Shown one piece after another: positions 26,814 through 35,321 of a DNA stretch of 64,000 bases. The notes under the pieces are model-generated. The model saw only the letters and a list, made by a program, of their open reading frames with translations, had not been told where the DNA came from and made no database searches. The translations under genes and the position numbers were made by a program. This DNA comes from Hyphomonas sp. (GTDB taxonomy: Bacteria > Pseudomonadota > Alphaproteobacteria > Caulobacterales > Hyphomonadaceae): NCBI RefSeq assembly GCF_022844445.1, contig NZ_JALHLS010000004.1:124001-188000 (forward strand), read 5' to 3'. Position 1 is the first letter of the stretch, and the number at the start of each line of letters is the position of its first letter.

Positions 26814-29180
26814 ATGGCATCGACAATGAACAGACTTATGCTGGCTGCACTCGCCGCAACCGCGCTGACGCCGGTAGCGGCCTATGCGCAGGAAGATGCC
26901 GCAACGGCACCCGAGGTCTCGGAAGAGCGCCGTTTCGGCCCGGTGGTCGTGACCGCCCAGCGCCGCGAGGAAAACCTCCTGGACGTGCCGCTTTCGGTGT
27001 CTGCCTTCCAGGGCGATGTGCTCGCTCAACTCGGCGTCCAGACACTCGATGAAGTCGCCAAACTCTCGCCGAACGTGACGCTCGAAGTCTCGCGCGGCAC
27101 CAATAACACGCTCTCCGCTTTCATCCGCGGCGTCGGCCAGCAGGACCCGGTCTCGGGCTTCGAATCCGGCGTGGGCATCTATATCGACGATGTCTACCTG
27201 AACCGCCCGCAAGGCGCCGTGCTCGAGGTCTATGATGTCGAGCGCATCGAGGTCCTGCGCGGCCCGCAAGGCACGCTGTACGGCCGCAACACGATCGGCG
27301 GCGCCGTGAAATACGTCACCAAAGGCCTCGCGGATGAGCCGACCTTCAAGGCACGCGGCGCCTATGGCTCGTATGCCCAGGCTGACATTGTTGCGTCCGG
27401 CTCGCTGCCGATCACCGAGACGCTCCGCGTGGGCGGCGGCCTCGCGTTCTTCACGCGCGACGGTTTCGGCGAAAACATCATCAACGGCGAAGAAAACTAC
27501 AACAAGGACGTGGCCGCCTACCGCCTCTCGGCCGAATGGGATGTCACCGACGCGTTCCAGATCCGCGTTGCAGGTGACTATATGAACGACGAGTCGAACG
27601 CGCGCCAGGGCCACCGTCTCATTCCCGACCTCGCGCCGCCCTTCACCTATCCGGTGCTGGACAACGAGTTCGACACGCGCGCCGGCCTCGATACCGTGAA
27701 GCAGGAAGTCGAAGTGAAAGGTGGCTCGATCGTCGCCGAGTACACGGTCAATGACCAAGTCACGCTGAAGAACATCCTCGCCTACCGCGAAGATGAAGGC
27801 ACTTCGCCCATCGATTTCGACTCATTGCCGGAAGCCGATGTGGACGTGCCCGCGATCTACACCAATGATCAGCTGTCGAACGAATTCCAGATCGCGTATT
27901 CGGGCGAGCGACTGAACGGTATTGTCGGCGCCTACTATCTGGATGCGAACTCCGACACGGTGTTCGACGTCGGCCTGTTCACCACCGGCCAGCTGCTGAA
28001 TATCATCAACAGCACCACCGCGTTCACCGGCTTCAACGCGCAGACCTTCGGAGAAGTGGGCACGGAAACCTGGTCGCTCTTCGCCGACTTCACCTACGAC
28101 CTAACCGATAATCTCTCGGTCGCCCTAGGCGGCCGTTACACCGAAGACGAGCGCACCTCGACCGTAATCCGCCGCAACTATGTCGGCGGCTTCTCGGAAT
28201 TCTTCGGCGGCAATGGTGTGCCGATTGCCACCACCTCCAACTTCAACGGCTCGGAAAAGTTTGACGACTTCAGCCCGCGTGCCTCGCTGACCTGGAAACC
28301 GGTGGACGACCACACACTCTATGCAACCTATGCACAGGGCTTCAAGGGTGGCTCCTTCGACCCGCGCGGCCAGTCGACGCTGGCGCCGGACTTCGATCAG
28401 AGCGGTTCGGTGACGCCGGACGAGGTGAAAGCCTTCATGCTGTTCGAGCCGGAAGAAGTCGACAGCTACGAGATCGGGTGGAAGTCGAACATGTTCGACC
28501 GGCGCCTGCAATCGAGCCTTGCCGTCTTCTACATGGATTATAAGGACGTGCAGATCCCCGGCTCTGTCGGCGTGGACGCCAATGGCGACGGCATCTTCGA
28601 AACCTTCGCAGGGGTAACCACCAACGCAGGCGCGGCCACGCTCTGGGGTGTGGAGTATGAGGGTACGGCGCTACTGGGCGAGGAGATCTTCAACGACTCC
28701 GACGCGTTCACGGCCAGCACCAGCATCGGTTACATCAACGCCGAGTATGACGAGTTCATCACCATCATTGGCGGTGTGCCGACTGATCTCGCCGAACAGC
28801 GCGTGGTGCAGAACACGCCGGAATGGACCGGCAGCCTGCGTCTCTCCTATGACACGCCGTTCAACATCCTGATGAAAGAAGGCCGCCTGACGATCAATCA
28901 GCTCACATCCTATCGCGGCGACTCGAGCCAGTTCGAGATCCCCAGCGCAATCGATCAGGAGGCCTACACACTGGTCGACCTGAGCCTGCGCTGGAAGGAA
29001 AATGGCAGCGCCTGGGGTTTCTCGCTCTCCGGCAAGAACCTCACCGATGAACGCTACCGTGTCTCCGGCTACAACTTCCTGAACGCTGTCGGCGGGGCGG
29101 CCCTGGGCCGGGAAGGCATCCTGACGGGCTTCTACGGCGACCCGCGCACAATCTCGTTCGGGGTAGATTACAACTTCTAG
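26814..29180 (+). CDS. TonB-dependent outer-membrane receptor
   Basis: This 788-residue receptor has a signal peptide (NRLMLAALAATALTPVAAYA before QED), a TonB-box-like start to the plug (VVVTAQRREENLLDVPLSVS), a plug domain ending in RIEVLRGPQGTLYGRNTIGG, and a 22-strand barrel region finishing in the outer-membrane signature ...SFGVDYNF with terminal Phe. Such receptors import siderophores, vitamins, sugars or hydrophobic nutrients using TonB energy. No N-terminal signalling domain is present. GGGAGG lies 7-12 bases before the ATG. Two palindromic operators and a TTGACA promoter precede it, suggesting repression by the TetR protein encoded downstream. The substrate is unknown. Confidence 0.93.
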   Translation: MASTMNRLMLAALAATALTPVAAYAQEDAATAPEVSEERRFGPVVVTAQRREENLLDVPLSVSAFQGDVLAQLGVQTLDEVAKLSPNVTLEVSRGTNNTLSAFIRGVGQQDPVSGFESGVGIYIDDVYLNRPQGAVLEVYDVERIEVLRGPQGTLYGRNTIGGAVKYVTKGLADEPTFKARGAYGSYAQADIVASGSLPITETLRVGGGLAFFTRDGFGENIINGEENYNKDVAAYRLSAEWDVTDAFQIRVAGDYMNDESNARQGHRLIPDLAPPFTYPVLDNEFDTRAGLDTVKQEVEVKGGSIVAEYTVNDQVTLKNILAYREDEGTSPIDFDSLPEADVDVPAIYTNDQLSNEFQIAYSGERLNGIVGAYYLDANSDTVFDVGLFTTGQLLNIINSTTAFTGFNAQTFGEVGTETWSLFADFTYDLTDNLSVALGGRYTEDERTSTVIRRNYVGGFSEFFGGNGVPIATTSNFNGSEKFDDFSPRASLTWKPVDDHTLYATYAQGFKGGSFDPRGQSTLAPDFDQSGSVTPDEVKAFMLFEPEEVDSYEIGWKSNMFDRRLQSSLAVFYMDYKDVQIPGSVGVDANGDGIFETFAGVTTNAGAATLWGVEYEGTALLGEEIFNDSDAFTASTSIGYINAEYDEFITIIGGVPTDLAEQRVVQNTPEWTGSLRLSYDTPFNILMKEGRLTINQLTSYRGDSSQFEIPSAIDQEAYTLVDLSLRWKENGSAWGFSLSGKNLTDERYRVSGYNFLNAVGGAALGREGILTGFYGDPRTISFGVDYNF

Positions 29181-29215
29181 GGAAACGAAGGCCCCGGCGC
29201 GTTTCCTCCCAAACG

Positions 29216-29285
29216 CCCGCCGCGCAAGCGGCGGGTCAGCCGGGAGCCTCACCTGGGCGGTGCCTCACGGCGCCGCCCTTTTTCT
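29216..29285 (+). terminator. Hairpin cluster terminating the TonB receptor gene
   Basis: A 7-bp stem CCCGCCG/CGGCGGG (29216-29235) is followed by a 10-bp stem GGGCGGTGCC/GGCGCCGCCC with one G-T pair (29255-29278), then TTTTTCTT. The second is a good Rho-independent terminator. It lies between the convergent receptor and tetR genes. Confidence 0.8.
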
Positions 29286-29296
29286 TGTGAATAATG

Positions 29297-30103
29297 TCAG
29301 TGCGCGGAGCTCTTTACGCGGGTAGGCCGCGCTTTGGCCGCCGGCGCCGCGCGGCGGGCCGCCTCGAAGCCGCCGGTGATGAAGGGCACCATATGCTCGC
29401 AGGCGTCGGCCAGATCATTCGAGTGTACCAGCCCGTTCGACAGCGTGTCGATACGTCCCGTCTGGGCAAGACCGAGCGTCAAAGCGCCAGAGAAACAGTG
29501 GTAACCCCAGAACAAGTCGCGCTCATTCATGCCGGGCAATGCAAGACGTAGCGCGTCGAGAAACTTGCGGATCAGCGGGTCAAAATGCTCCGTCATCAGA
29601 CGGCCACCCCAGCCCGGCGTGTTGTTCACATACGCCACAAGCGCATAATAGCTGTTCCAGCCCGGCTCCTTCAGGTGCGGTCCCTTGAATAGCGGCTCCA
29701 CATAGGCGCGGATGATCGCCTCCACGGTCGGCGCCTCAGGCCTTGCCGCGGCGATGGCATCGATCAGGGCCGTCTCGCGCAGGTCGTTCAGCACTTTTGC
29801 GCGCCGGTCGAACACCGCAACAAACAGGTTTTCCTTCGAGCCGAAATAGTAGTGCGGGAGCGCGACATCGACCTCGGCCCGCTTGGCGATGGTGCGCAGC
29901 GTTACGCCGTCAAAGCCATGCGCGCTGAACTCTACCTCGGCCGCATCTAGAATCGCGGTGCGGCGGTCGGTCTTCAGCGGCGGAGATTTCTTGCGAGCGC
30001 TCAGCGGCGTATCCTCAGCATGGGGCGAACCGTGATTATGGACCGGTCCGGCCTCCGGAGTCAAAGCCGCCGGCAGCGCAATCCTTTCCAGCCGCTTGCG
30101 CAT
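29297..30103 (-). CDS. TetR-family transcriptional repressor
   Basis: The 268-residue protein has a TetR DNA-binding domain at about residues 45-95 (RRTAILDAAEVEFSAHGFDG, then VTLRTIAKRAEVDVALPHYY-FGSKENLF). A ligand-binding helical domain follows. The first 45 residues are an unusually long, basic and Pro-rich extension, so the true start may be an in-frame TTG downstream; 30103 is the only ATG. It is divergent from an alpha/beta hydrolase gene across a short gap holding a perfect operator palindrome, and two similar operators lie upstream of the receptor gene. It is therefore the likely repressor of both, and of itself. Confidence 0.88.
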   Translation of the reverse strand: MRKRLERIALPAALTPEAGPVHNHGSPHAEDTPLSARKKSPPLKTDRRTAILDAAEVEFSAHGFDGVTLRTIAKRAEVDVALPHYYFGSKENLFVAVFDRRAKVLNDLRETALIDAIAAARPEAPTVEAIIRAYVEPLFKGPHLKEPGWNSYYALVAYVNNTPGWGGRLMTEHFDPLIRKFLDALRLALPGMNERDLFWGYHCFSGALTLGLAQTGRIDTLSNGLVHSNDLADACEHMVPFITGGFEAARRAAPAAKARPTRVKSSAH

Positions 30104-30123
30104 CCAGCGCTTTCCGGCTTACA

Positions 30124-30141
30124 TTTCAACAGATGTTGAAA
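30124..30141. promoter_or_regulatory. Operator palindrome between tetR and the hydrolase operon
   Basis: TTTCAACA-GA-TGTTGAAA has perfect 8-bp arms. It overlaps a candidate -10 (TACATT, 30120-30125) that follows TTGCGC (30096-30101) with an 18-base spacer, so the geometry repeats that of the receptor promoter. It sits between the start codons of tetR and the hydrolase gene. Confidence 0.8.
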
Positions 30142-30159
30142 CAGGAGGCAGCGCAGTCC

Positions 30160-31035
30160 ATGACACCAGCCGGGGAAGATATCGCCTGGACGTCTGCTGA
30201 CGGCCTGGCGCTCTACGCGAAATCCTATGGGCCTGCGGGCGCGCCGCTGTCAGTGCTCTGTATTCACGGCCTGACGCGCAATCACAAGGACTTCGAGCCG
30301 ATGATCGCCGCCCTGCCCGCGCGCTACCGCTTCATCGCGGTGGACGTGCGCGGGCGCGGCCGCTCGGCGCACGACCCCGAACACAAGAACTACAATCCTG
30401 CTATCTACGCGAAGGACATGGGCCTGCTGCTCGACAAGCTCGGTGTCGAGCGCGTCGCCCTGATCGGCACCTCGATGGGCGGGCTCATCTCGCTGTTGAT
30501 GACGCGCCGCATGCCGAAGCGCATTGCCGGCGTCGTGCTCAACGATGTCGGCCCCGTGGTCGAGAAAACCGGCATCGCCCGCATCGCGGCATATGCCGGC
30601 AAGGTGCGCCCGGTCACGGACTGGGCGAGCGCAGCCGAAGCGGTGAAAGCCATCCAGGAGGCCGCCTTCCCGGACATGCCGGATGAGCGCTGGATGGACT
30701 TTGCCCGGCGCACCTACAAGGAACTCCCGGGCGGCGAAGTCGTGCTCGACTACGATCCGAACATCGCCCGCTCGCTCGGCAAGGTGAAACCGGGCGCGCT
30801 GACGAATTTCGTGCTCTGGCGCCTGTTCGGCGGCCTGAAGAAGGCACCGCTGCTCGTCGTGCGCGGCGCGGCCTCGGACCTGCTGTCCGACAGCACCGCG
30901 CAGGAAATGGTCCGCCGCCATCCGGATGCGCGTCTCGCAACTGTTCCAGGCGTCGGACATGCGCCGATCCTCGATGAGCCCGAAGCCGTCTACGCCATTT
31001 CCGGTTTCCTCGCGCACCTGGAGAGCAAGGCATGA
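30160..31035 (+). CDS. Alpha/beta-fold hydrolase
   Basis: This 291-residue hydrolase has the oxyanion segment CIHGLTRN, the nucleophile elbow LIGTSMGGLIS (S105), a probable acid near RGAASDLLS, and the catalytic histidine in PGVGHAPILDEP (about H267). It resembles esterase/lactonase or haloperoxidase-like hydrolases rather than a characterised enzyme. An ATG at 30133 lies inside the operator; I prefer 30160, which has AGGAGG at 30143-30148. The stop overlaps the MFS gene (ATGA), so hydrolysis and transport are coupled in one operon. Confidence 0.87.
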   Translation: MTPAGEDIAWTSADGLALYAKSYGPAGAPLSVLCIHGLTRNHKDFEPMIAALPARYRFIAVDVRGRGRSAHDPEHKNYNPAIYAKDMGLLLDKLGVERVALIGTSMGGLISLLMTRRMPKRIAGVVLNDVGPVVEKTGIARIAAYAGKVRPVTDWASAAEAVKAIQEAAFPDMPDERWMDFARRTYKELPGGEVVLDYDPNIARSLGKVKPGALTNFVLWRLFGGLKKAPLLVVRGAASDLLSDSTAQEMVRRHPDARLATVPGVGHAPILDEPEAVYAISGFLAHLESKA

Positions 31036-32318
31036 CATCCTCCCCGCTACCGCTGGCCGCCCCGAAAATCTCCGGCCGCGCCTGGGTCCTGGCTGTCCTG
31101 ACACTGACATATACATTCAACCATGTGGACCGGCAGATCCTCGTGATCCTGCTGGAGCCGATCAAGGCCGAGTTCAACCTGACGGACGCACACGTCGGCT
31201 GGCTCACCGGTCTCGTCTTCGCCGCCTTCTATGCCACCATCGGCATCCCCGTGGCGATGTGGGCAGACCGCGGCAACCGGCGCAACATCATCTCGCTCGC
31301 CCTCGGCATCTGGTCCGCGATGACCGCGCTGTCGGGCCTCGCACAGAACTTCTGGCACCTGCTCCTCGCCCGCATGGGCGTCGGCATCGGCGAGGCCGGC
31401 GGGACGCCGCCTGCCACCTCGATGATCGCCGACCTTTACCCTCCGCAGGAGCGCGCCATGGCGCTCGGAATCTACACCAGCGGCATCGGCCTCGGCATCA
31501 TGGCGGGCTTTGCCCTCGGCGGCTACGTCTACGAACTTTATGGCTGGCGCGTCGCCTTCTTCGTCGCCGGCGTGCCGGGATTGATCCTTGCCCTGATCGT
31601 CCGCTTCGCCATTCCAGAGCCCGTGCGCGGCCTGGCTGACCAGCGCAAGGATGACGGCGCCGCCCCCTCCATCGGCGAGACGCTGAAATTCATCAGCGGC
31701 CAATCCTCCTATCTCTGGCTCCTCGCCGGCTGCCTGCTGATCTGCATCTCGGCCAATGCCTTCCTCGTCTTCACCTCCAGCCACCTGCAACGCAGCTATG
31801 GCCTCACGCCCGGCCAGGTCTCGCTGCCGCTCGGCCTCCTGATCGGCGGCGTCGGCAGCGTCGGCGCTGTCGTCCTTGGCCGCGTCTGCGACGTGATGTC
31901 GAAGCGCGACCTGCGCTGGCGCCCGCTGATCATCGCGCTCTGCGCCGGCCTCGCCCTGCCCTTCGCCTGGATGTTCCTGCGCGCGCCCACGGCGGAGATA
32001 GCCTATGCCTGGAATATCGTGCCAAGCTTCATCGGCCTGATCTATGCCAGCGTCGCCTACACCGCCTCGCAGGAGCTGGTGAAGATCCGTATGCGGTCAT
32101 TTGCCTCCGCATTCATGCTGTTCTGCCTCACGCTCGTGGGCATCGGCTGCGGCCCGCTGATAGCCGGCCTCCTCTCGGACCACTTCGCCGCGCAGGGCGC
32201 TGCTCAACCCCTCGCCCGGGCGCTGGAGCTCATCCTCGTCTTCAACGCCGCCAGCATCGCCTGCCTGCTCATGGCCACCCGCAACTACCGCCGCGACGCC
32301 GAACGCGCCGCCGCTTGA
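31032..32318 (+). CDS. MFS transporter (spinster-like)
   Basis: The 428-residue protein has about 12 hydrophobic segments and the MFS motif between helices 2 and 3 (IPVAMWADRGNRRNI). The start NHVDRQILVILLEPIKAEFN and the segment GEAGGTPPATSMIADLYPP are typical of spinster-type carriers of proteobacteria that sit in catabolic clusters. Direction and substrate are unknown. It is translationally coupled to the hydrolase upstream, and the thioesterase start follows after 47 bp, consistent with uptake of the compound the hydrolase acts on. Confidence 0.88.
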   Translation: MTSSPLPLAAPKISGRAWVLAVLTLTYTFNHVDRQILVILLEPIKAEFNLTDAHVGWLTGLVFAAFYATIGIPVAMWADRGNRRNIISLALGIWSAMTALSGLAQNFWHLLLARMGVGIGEAGGTPPATSMIADLYPPQERAMALGIYTSGIGLGIMAGFALGGYVYELYGWRVAFFVAGVPGLILALIVRFAIPEPVRGLADQRKDDGAAPSIGETLKFISGQSSYLWLLAGCLLICISANAFLVFTSSHLQRSYGLTPGQVSLPLGLLIGGVGSVGAVVLGRVCDVMSKRDLRWRPLIIALCAGLALPFAWMFLRAPTAEIAYAWNIVPSFIGLIYASVAYTASQELVKIRMRSFASAFMLFCLTLVGIGCGPLIAGLLSDHFAAQGAAQPLARALELILVFNAASIACLLMATRNYRRDAERAAA

Positions 32319-32365
32319 ACACAGGCGCGGGCCGCATTAGGTTCCGAAAAAGAACGGAGTCTGCC

Positions 32366-32800
32366 ATGAGCTACACGCTACCCGACGAGATGATTACGCC
32401 GGAGGCCTACAACCAGCGCGCCCGGGGCAAGCTGCCGGACCATATCGGCATGGTCGTCACCCGCACTGACCGTGACCGGTTCGAAGCCTATTTCGACATC
32501 CGCCAGCACCATCACGCGCCCAACGGCTTCCTCCATGCGGGCAGCCTCGTCACGCTGGCGGACTCCCTCTGCGGCTACGCTACGGTCGCCAACATCCGCG
32601 ACGGCGCCACCGGCTTCACCACGATCGAGCTGAAATCGAACTTCTTTGCCACCGCGCTCGAAGGCCGCGTCTTCGCCGTCGCCACGCCCATCCACATTGG
32701 CGGCTCCACGCAGGTCTGGGACTGCGAACTCACCAGCGACAAAGGCAAGCGCCTCGCGCTCTTTCGCTGCTCGCAGTTGGTGCTAAGACCCAAGGCATGA
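32366..32800 (+). CDS. PaaI-family hotdog thioesterase
   Basis: This 144-residue single-hotdog protein shows [20 protein letters not shown] (the helix carrying the family's catalytic acid) and [16 protein letters not shown]. Members hydrolyse acyl- or aryl-CoA thioesters. I use the ATG at 32366, preceded by ACGGAG, rather than a 17-codon-longer frame. It ends with an ATGA overlap to the PhnA-like gene, so it continues the hydrolase-MFS operon. The presence of a thioesterase suggests that the operon's substrate is processed through, or cleared from, a CoA thioester. Confidence 0.85.
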   Translation: MSYTLPDEMITPEAYNQRARGKLPDHIGMVVTRTDRDRFEAYFDIRQHHHAPNGFLHAGSLVTLADSLCGYATVANIRDGATGFTTIELKSNFFATALEGRVFAVATPIHIGGSTQVWDCELTSDKGKRLALFRCSQLVLRPKA

Positions 32801-33126
32801 AAGACCTTCCCGCCTGCCCCGAATGCGAATCCGTTCTGACCTATGAAGACGGCGCCATGCTGATCTGCCCCGAGTGCGGGCATGAATGGACAGAAGCGGC
32901 GCCAGCAGGCGCGAAGGTGATCAGGGATTCCGTGGGCAATCCGCTCACGGATGGTGACTCCGTCACGGTGATCAAGGACCTGAAGGTGAAGGGCTCGTCT
33001 CTTGTCGTTAAGCGCGGCACCAAGGTCAAGGGCATCCGCCTCGTGGACGGCGATCACGACATCGACTGCAAGATCGACGGCATCGGCGCAATGGGGCTGA
33101 AGTCGGAGTTCGTGAAGAAGGTTTGA
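32797..33126 (+). CDS. yjdM: PhnA/YjdM-family zinc-ribbon protein
   Basis: The 109-residue protein has a zinc ribbon (C7-x2-C10 and C24-x2-C27) followed by the PhnA domain [28 protein letters not shown]. Despite the historical name it is not needed for phosphonate use in E. coli and its role is unclear. It is the last gene of the run beginning with the hydrolase and overlaps the thioesterase by 4 bases; a functional link is not obvious. Confidence 0.9.
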   Translation: MKDLPACPECESVLTYEDGAMLICPECGHEWTEAAPAGAKVIRDSVGNPLTDGDSVTVIKDLKVKGSSLVVKRGTKVKGIRLVDGDHDIDCKIDGIGAMGLKSEFVKKV

Positions 33127-33148
33127 CGACCTCCTCAAGCTCAGCTCG

Positions 33149-33186
33149 TTTGGCTCATCCTCAGGCTTCGCTCAGGATGAGCCAAA
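33149..33186. repeat. Inverted repeat with 13-bp arms (REP-like)
   Basis: TTTGGCTCATCCT (33149-33161) and its exact complement (33174-33186) flank CAGGCTTCGCTC. The core resembles the CATCCT...AGGATG intergenic palindromes common in alphaproteobacterial genomes. It lies between convergent yjdM and holC and may help terminate either. Confidence 0.6.
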
Positions 33187-33267
33187 TCGCTTAAATATCC
33201 CGCGATAGCCAAGAAGCCAACTCCTCCGGCGCGAAGCCGAAGGATGGGCCACACAGAGCCGAAGCCC

Positions 33268-33741
33268 CTAAACCCCCGCCTCTTTCCATCCGCCTGCTGA
33301 CGTTTGCTGAAAATAGCGCGTCACCAGCCCGGACTCCTTCGCCGCCTTGAACTGCTCGCGCGCCCGCGCGCGGCTGTCCTTGTCGCCGTCCTCGAAAATC
33401 ACCATGCAACGGCGGAACGGCGCCTCCACCGGCGCATCGGTGCCGTCCATCAGCACCAGCGCGTCCGCATTGTTGGCATTCTTTAGCTTCGCCGAGAGCA
33501 GCACCGGCTGGCGCGCGGCATCAAGGCCGGGCGCTTCGGCCTGGCCGTGCGGCAGGAAGGAGGCGTCGTCAAAGGTCCACAGCGCGGCGTCGAGCGTCGC
33601 CAGCCGCTCCATATCCGGCGAGACGGCGAGTACGCGCCATCCCGCCTCCAGACATTTCTGCATCAGCGGCGGCGCCGCCACCTCAAGCGCCGTGCGCGAG
33701 AGGTGGTAGAACCACCATTCCGGCCGGATGGCCTCACTCAT
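33268..33741 (-). CDS. holC: DNA polymerase III subunit chi
   Basis: Chi links the clamp loader to single-strand-binding protein. The 157-residue protein has EWWFYHLSRTALEVAAPPLM at the N-terminus, GWRVLAVSPDMERLATLDAA-LWTFDDASFLPHG, and NADALVLMDG with FEDGD, matching the family. The start is set at 33741, which overlaps the end of pepA by 8 bases; pepA-holC is a usual alphaproteobacterial pair. Confidence 0.92.
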   Translation of the reverse strand: MSEAIRPEWWFYHLSRTALEVAAPPLMQKCLEAGWRVLAVSPDMERLATLDAALWTFDDASFLPHGQAEAPGLDAARQPVLLSAKLKNANNADALVLMDGTDAPVEAPFRRCMVIFEDGDKDSRARAREQFKAAKESGLVTRYFQQTSAGGWKEAGV

Positions 33742-35197
33742 AGTTATCCGCGATCCAGCGGCTGAGCAGGCGCGGACCGTAACCCGAGGCCCAGCTCGGA
33801 TCGGTCGGGGCTTTCTCGCCTTCAACCCAGGCGACGCCCGCGATGTCGAGGTGAGCCCATTTCACGCCGTCCTTGACGAAGCGCTTCAGGAATTGCGCCG
33901 CTGTGATCGAGCCGGCAGCCGGTCCGCCTATGTTACGCATGTCAGCGAACTTCGACTTGATCTGCACGTCATACTCGGCGCCGAGCGGCAGGCGCCACAC
34001 GCGCTCACCTTCGGCGAGACCGGCCTTCGTCAGCTCGGCTGCAAGTTCGTCAGAGTCGGTGAACATGCCAGCGTGGTGGTGGCCGAGAGAGATGATGATC
34101 GCGCCCGTGAGGGTCGCAAGGTCAACGATAGCCTTCGGCTTGAAGTGTTCCTGCGCGTACCAGAGCACGTCGCAGAGTACGAGGCGGCCTTCAGCGTCAG
34201 TATTCTGCACTTCGATCGTCTGGCCGGAGGCGGAGTGAAGAATGTCGCCGGGGCGGATGGCGTTGCCGTCCGGCATGTTTTCGACGAGGCCGATCAGACC
34301 GACGACGTTCACTTTCGCCTTGCGCTGGGCGAGCGCGCGCATCGTGCCGGTCACAGCGGCTGCGCCGCCCATGTCGCCGCGCATGTTCTCCATGTTCGGG
34401 CCGGGCTTCAGCGAGATGCCGCCGGTATCGAAGCAGACGCCCTTGCCGACGAGGATGACCGGATCTTCGCCCGGCTTGCCGCCGTTCCAGCGGATGATGC
34501 CAAGCTGGCTTTCCTTCACCGATCCCTGGCCGACGCCGAGCAGCGCGCCCATGCCGAGCTTGGCCATCTGCTTTTCGCCGAGGACTTCCACCTCGAGGCC
34601 GAGGGGGCTCAGTTCCTTGACCTTCGCCGCAAAGGATTCCGGATACAGGTCATTGGGTGGCAGGTTGACCAGGTCGCGTGCGAGATAGGTGCCGTCCGTG
34701 GCTGCATCGAGCGGCCCGTAGGCTGCCTTGGCGGCCTTCGGGTCGGACGAAATAACGGTGAGTCCCGAGAGGCTTGGCTTCTGGTCCGGCTTCAGTTTCG
34801 TGAAATAGGTATCAAAACGATAGGCAGCCAGTTTGGCGCCCACGGCGATCCGAGCCGCTGATTCGGGGTCCTCAGCCGAGATTGCAGCCGTCTTGAAGCC
34901 GCTGGAGCCGACCGCCTTGAAGAAGTGCGCACCGATATTCTCGAGCGCCCGCGCATCGCGCTTCTTCGGCTTGCCGCCGCCGACCAGAACGGCCCGGCGC
35001 GCGTCGAGGCCCTTGGGCAGCACGACCGTGGCCAGCTGGGCGGTCTTGCCGTCGAAGCGGCCGCCTTCCATGGCTTCGGTCAGCAGGCCGCCGCTGGCCT
35101 TGTCGAGCGCTGCAGCGCCCGCCGGCAGCCGACCGTCCTCATCAATAACAAAGGCCGCGATGTCCGCCTTGGCGCTTTCTGCGAATGTGATCTTCAT
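33734..35197 (-). CDS. pepA: Leucyl aminopeptidase (M17)
   Basis: This two-metal aminopeptidase of 487 residues removes N-terminal residues from peptides. The C-terminal catalytic domain shows VGKGVCFDTGGISLKP, the DMGGAAAVTGTM segment, and the signature NTDAEGRLVL. The N-terminal domain is typical of the family; in some bacteria PepA also binds DNA. It is divergent from lptF across 124 bp. Confidence 0.96.
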   Translation of the reverse strand: MKITFAESAKADIAAFVIDEDGRLPAGAAALDKASGGLLTEAMEGGRFDGKTAQLATVVLPKGLDARRAVLVGGGKPKKRDARALENIGAHFFKAVGSSGFKTAAISAEDPESAARIAVGAKLAAYRFDTYFTKLKPDQKPSLSGLTVISSDPKAAKAAYGPLDAATDGTYLARDLVNLPPNDLYPESFAAKVKELSPLGLEVEVLGEKQMAKLGMGALLGVGQGSVKESQLGIIRWNGGKPGEDPVILVGKGVCFDTGGISLKPGPNMENMRGDMGGAAAVTGTMRALAQRKAKVNVVGLIGLVENMPDGNAIRPGDILHSASGQTIEVQNTDAEGRLVLCDVLWYAQEHFKPKAIVDLATLTGAIIISLGHHHAGMFTDSDELAAELTKAGLAEGERVWRLPLGAEYDVQIKSKFADMRNIGGPAAGSITAAQFLKRFVKDGVKWAHLDIAGVAWVEGEKAPTDPSWASGYGPRLLSRWIADNYE

Positions 35198-35321
35198 GTG
35201 TGGAAACTCCGTTGTCAGCGGAAACTAAGCATCGACGCGCCAAGCGCAACTCGTTAGCAAGGGAAAAGACAGCCCCTAACCGCCTGTTTTTAGCAAGATA
35301 GAGCGTCGCACCCCGCCAGAC

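Noticed and set aside
30133-30159. Upstream start codon for the alpha/beta hydrolase
   Set aside because: The ATG lies inside the operator palindrome and has no ribosome-binding site; 30160 has AGGAGG at proper distance.
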